Notes under the pieces: generated by a model
The model's database searches: none
Seen by the model: only the letters and a program-made list of their open reading frames with translations
What the model was told of the DNA's origin: nothing
Assembly: GCA_964642545.1 (NCBI GenBank)
Contig: CAZXQU010000060.1
Span: forward strand, 1-17,683
Length of the DNA: 17,683 bases
Origin: QYOJ01 sp964642545
GTDB lineage: Bacteria > Bacteroidota > Bacteroidia > Bacteroidales > FEN-979
Direction of reading: 5' to 3'
Position numbers and translations under genes: made by a program
Part shown: positions 16,701 through 17,683 of the stretch, one piece after another
How the letters are laid out: each line of letters starts with the position of its first letter
How positions within the stretch are numbered: position 1 is the first letter of the stretch

Positions 16701-17538
16701 GTTCGTTTTCAAGAATCGTCTCCCGCTCGATGATAACCTCTGTCCGTTCAATTGAGACCACTTCACCTGTATCTTCATCTACGAAATCCTCAATCCATGT
16801 TCGAACAACGCGAGCTGCGAGTTTAGAGCCGACAACTTTTTTTAGAGTGGCTTTACTCACCTTCACTTCCTGAGCAAGGTTGAAGATCTCCAGGATATCC
16901 TTATCCGTTTCATAGCCGATAGCGCGCAACAGTGTAGTGACCGGCAACTTCTTTTTCCGGTCGATGTATGCATACATCACATTGTTGATATCGGTTGTAA
17001 ATTCAATCCAGGATCCCTTGAAAGGGATGATTCGGGCCGAATAAAGCTGAACCCCATTTGCATGGTAGCTTGTGCTGAAAAAGACACCTGGTGAGCGATG
17101 AAGCTGAGACACAATTACCCGTTCGGCACCATTGACAACAAAGGTTCCTCTCGGGGTCATATAAGGGATCATTCCAAGGTAAACATCCTGGATAATCGTC
17201 TCAAAATCTTCGTGCTCTGGATCAGTACAATAGAGTTTTAATTTTGCCTTCAGCGGAACGCTATAGGTTAAACCACGCTCGATACACTCCTCAATGGAAT
17301 ACCTTGGAGGATCGATGTAATAGTCCTGAAATTCAAGGACGAAGTTATTCCGCGCATCAGAAATCGGGAAATTCTCAGCGAAAACCTTGAAAAGACCTTC
17401 ATTGATCCTATTTTCAGGATTGGTTTCGAGTTGGAAAAAATCCTTAAAGGATTGGATCTGAACATCAAGAAAATCGGGGTATTCAGCCTGAATCTTGGCA
17501 GATGCGAAACTGATTTTTTGAATTTTATTTGGAGCCAA
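13732..17538 (-). CDS. rpoB: DNA-directed RNA polymerase subunit beta
   Basis: The product is a full-length beta subunit of 1268 residues. The rifampicin-binding region is intact (QLSQFMDQTNPLAEL then HKRRISALGPGG), with D476, H486 and S491 at the positions of E. coli D516, H526 and S531, all the usual sensitive-type residues. The active-site lysines are K1047 and K1055 in GDKMAGRHGNKG. A charged, lysine- and glutamate-rich insertion lies at about 885-1000, as seen in Bacteroidota beta subunits. The start codon is TTG at 17536-17538. No ATG lies between the upstream in-frame TAA and the conserved N-terminus, and the first residues (APNKIQKISFASAK) fit the family, so a TTG start is the best reading. 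A GC-rich palindrome lies 15 bases upstream. Confidence 0.98.
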   Translation of the reverse strand: MAPNKIQKISFASAKIQAEYPDFLDVQIQSFKDFFQLETNPENRINEGLFKVFAENFPISDARNNFVLEFQDYYIDPPRYSIEECIERGLTYSVPLKAKLKLYCTDPEHEDFETIIQDVYLGMIPYMTPRGTFVVNGAERVIVSQLHRSPGVFFSTSYHANGVQLYSARIIPFKGSWIEFTTDINNVMYAYIDRKKKLPVTTLLRAIGYETDKDILEIFNLAQEVKVSKATLKKVVGSKLAARVVRTWIEDFVDEDTGEVVSIERTEVIIERETILENEHVDLIVDAGIKTILIHTTDSLTTDYSIIFNTLQKDPANSEKEAVEFIYRQLRNAEPPDEETARGIIEKLFFSDKRYDLGDVGRYRINRKLNRNTPMETKVLTKEDIISIIKYLIELVNSKAEIDDIDHLSNRRVRTVGEQLYNQFGVGLSRMARTIRERMNVRDNEVFTPTDLINAKTLSSVINTFFGTNQLSQFMDQTNPLAELTHKRRISALGPGGLSRERAGFEVRDVHYTHYGRLCTIETPEGPNIGLISSLCVFAKIDRLGFIETPYRRVIEGRVDLSDEPIYLTAEEEENKIIAQASTPIGEKGLLQEERVKVRYLADYPIIERTKVDLIDIAPNQIASIAASLIPFLEHDDANRALMGSNMMRQAVPLLNPEVALVGTGIEGMVATDSRVLINAEGDGVVESVDANEIVIKYNREERDRMVSFDDDYKSYRLTKFARTNQNTCINLRPIVRQGDKVTKGMVLCEGYATQDGELALGRNLMVAFMPWKGYNFEDAIVISEKVVKEDIFTSIHIEEFTLEVRDTKRGVEELTNDIPNVSAEATKDLDENGLIRIGAEVNEGDILIGKITPKGESDPTPEEKLLRAIFGDKAGDVKDASLKAPPSMKGVVIEKKLFSRVIKDRKAKVKEKEELKKIDDEFHKEEAKFKNKLIDKLGALVYGKISQGVYNNFKTEVVPKGSKFTSKTLSEVDYNTVNPNKWTTDKDKNEMIKVLINNYIIKHKELLGKFNRIKFTSMVGDDLPAGIVQMAKVYIAKKRKLKVGDKMAGRHGNKGIVARIVREEDMPFLKDGTPVDVVLNPLGVPSRMNLGQIYETILGWAGKKLDMRFTSPIFNGATQDQINGYLRQAGLPENGKVYLYDGLSGDRFDQPTTVGYIYIMKLHHMVDDKMHARSIGPYSLITQQPLGGKAQFGGQRFGEMEVWALEAFGAANILLEIQTVKSDDVIGRAKAYEAIVKGDNMPVSGIPESFNVLIHELRGLGLNVSFD

Positions 17539-17553
17539 GGTCTTTGGGTTTGT

Positions 17554-17571
17554 GTCCCGCCCTGGCGGGAC
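17554..17571. promoter_or_regulatory. GC-rich palindrome in the rpoB leader
   Basis: GTCCCGCC (17554-17561) is followed by CT and the exact inverse GGCGGGAC (17564-17571). In the rpoB mRNA this would form a 7-8 bp GC-rich hairpin ending 15 bases before the TTG start codon, in otherwise AT-rich leader sequence. It could modulate ribosome access or be a protein-binding site. There is no U-run after it, so it is not a typical terminator. Confidence 0.6.
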
Positions 17572-17605
17572 GGTTAAGAAACTAATTTAACTTTCAATAT
17601 AAACA

Positions 17606-17644
17606 AGTTATAGACTTCCCCTTTTTTCGGGAAAGTCTATAACT
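17606..17644 (-). promoter_or_regulatory. Strong hairpin between rplL and rpoB (possible attenuator or RNA processing site)
   Basis: AGTTATAGACTT (17606-17617) is a perfect 12 bp inverse of 17633-17644. Three further C-G pairs (17618-17620 with 17629-17631) stack beyond a single bulged A (17632), with an 8-base loop. In the minus-strand transcript it is followed by UUGUUUAUAUUG, only a weak U-tract. It lies 24 bases after the rplL stop and 68 bases before rpoB. In E. coli the rplL-rpoB gap holds an attenuator and an RNase III site, so a similar role is a reasonable inference. Confidence 0.6.
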
Positions 17645-17667
17645 ATTTAGGAATGAGAAAGTATAGT

Positions 17668-17683
17668 CTACTTAATTTCAACC
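17668..17683 (-). CDS. rplL: 3' end of ribosomal protein L7/L12 gene (partial)
   Basis: Read on the minus strand, the last bases of the window give Val-Glu-Ile-Lys followed by TAG (stop at 17668-17670). L7/L12 proteins typically end in VEVK or VEIK-like residues, and rplL is the gene expected directly before rpoB. Only four codons are visible, so the call relies mostly on gene order. Confidence 0.55.

Noticed and set aside
17640..17683. Promoter-like TTG and TATACTTT elements just after rplL
   Set aside because: The spacing of 13 bases is too short for the Bacteroidota consensus, and the TTG lies within rplL codons.

Overview
The window reads as a chromosomal segment from a Bacteroidota (Bacteroidales-type) bacterium. 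The evidence is the form of RpoB and RpoC, a DUF3467 gene directly after rpoC, an LpxB/KdsC lipid A and Kdo toolkit, weak Shine-Dalgarno sites, and two candidate promoters of the TAnnTTTG type. The genus cannot be told from the sequence. Nearly all of it is housekeeping sequence, and I see no phage, insertion sequence, CRISPR array or defence island.

Layout. At the left edge is the 5' part of a tRNA-Asp (minus strand, cut by the window end) with a plausible promoter. Next is a plus-strand gene for a six-helix TMEM175/DUF1211-type membrane protein. It converges on, and overlaps by 4 bases, a long minus-strand block that fills the rest of the window. In transcription order (right to left) that block holds the last codons of what looks like rplL, a 129-base spacer with two hairpins, rpoB, rpoC, a DUF3467 gene, a DUF2520/Rossmann gene, kdsC, a UbiA-family prenyltransferase, maf, surE, lpxB, a TPR protein and comEC. 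From rpoC to lpxB the genes are very close (overlaps of 20 and 14 bases, gaps mostly below 40), as expected of a polycistronic unit. This links RNA polymerase with nucleotide sanitation (maf, surE) and outer-membrane lipid A/Kdo synthesis (kdsC, lpxB).

Less ordinary details are these: (i) seven copies of a 7-base repeat inside comEC, encoding a 7-residue peptide repeat, where gain or loss of one unit would shift the frame; (ii) a second, different 7-base repeat at the comEC/TMEM175 junction that supplies both stop codons; (iii) a decayed C-terminal fragment of a second TPR protein just upstream of the intact TPR gene; (iv) an apparent TTG start for rpoB, just downstream of a GC-rich palindrome; (v) a ComEC whose C-terminal domain has no metallo-beta-lactamase metal-binding motif.

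Start codons were chosen from the DNA. Where the longest open frame begins at TTG or GTG and a better ATG lies just inside (surE, the DUF2520 gene, the TPR gene), the ATG is given.
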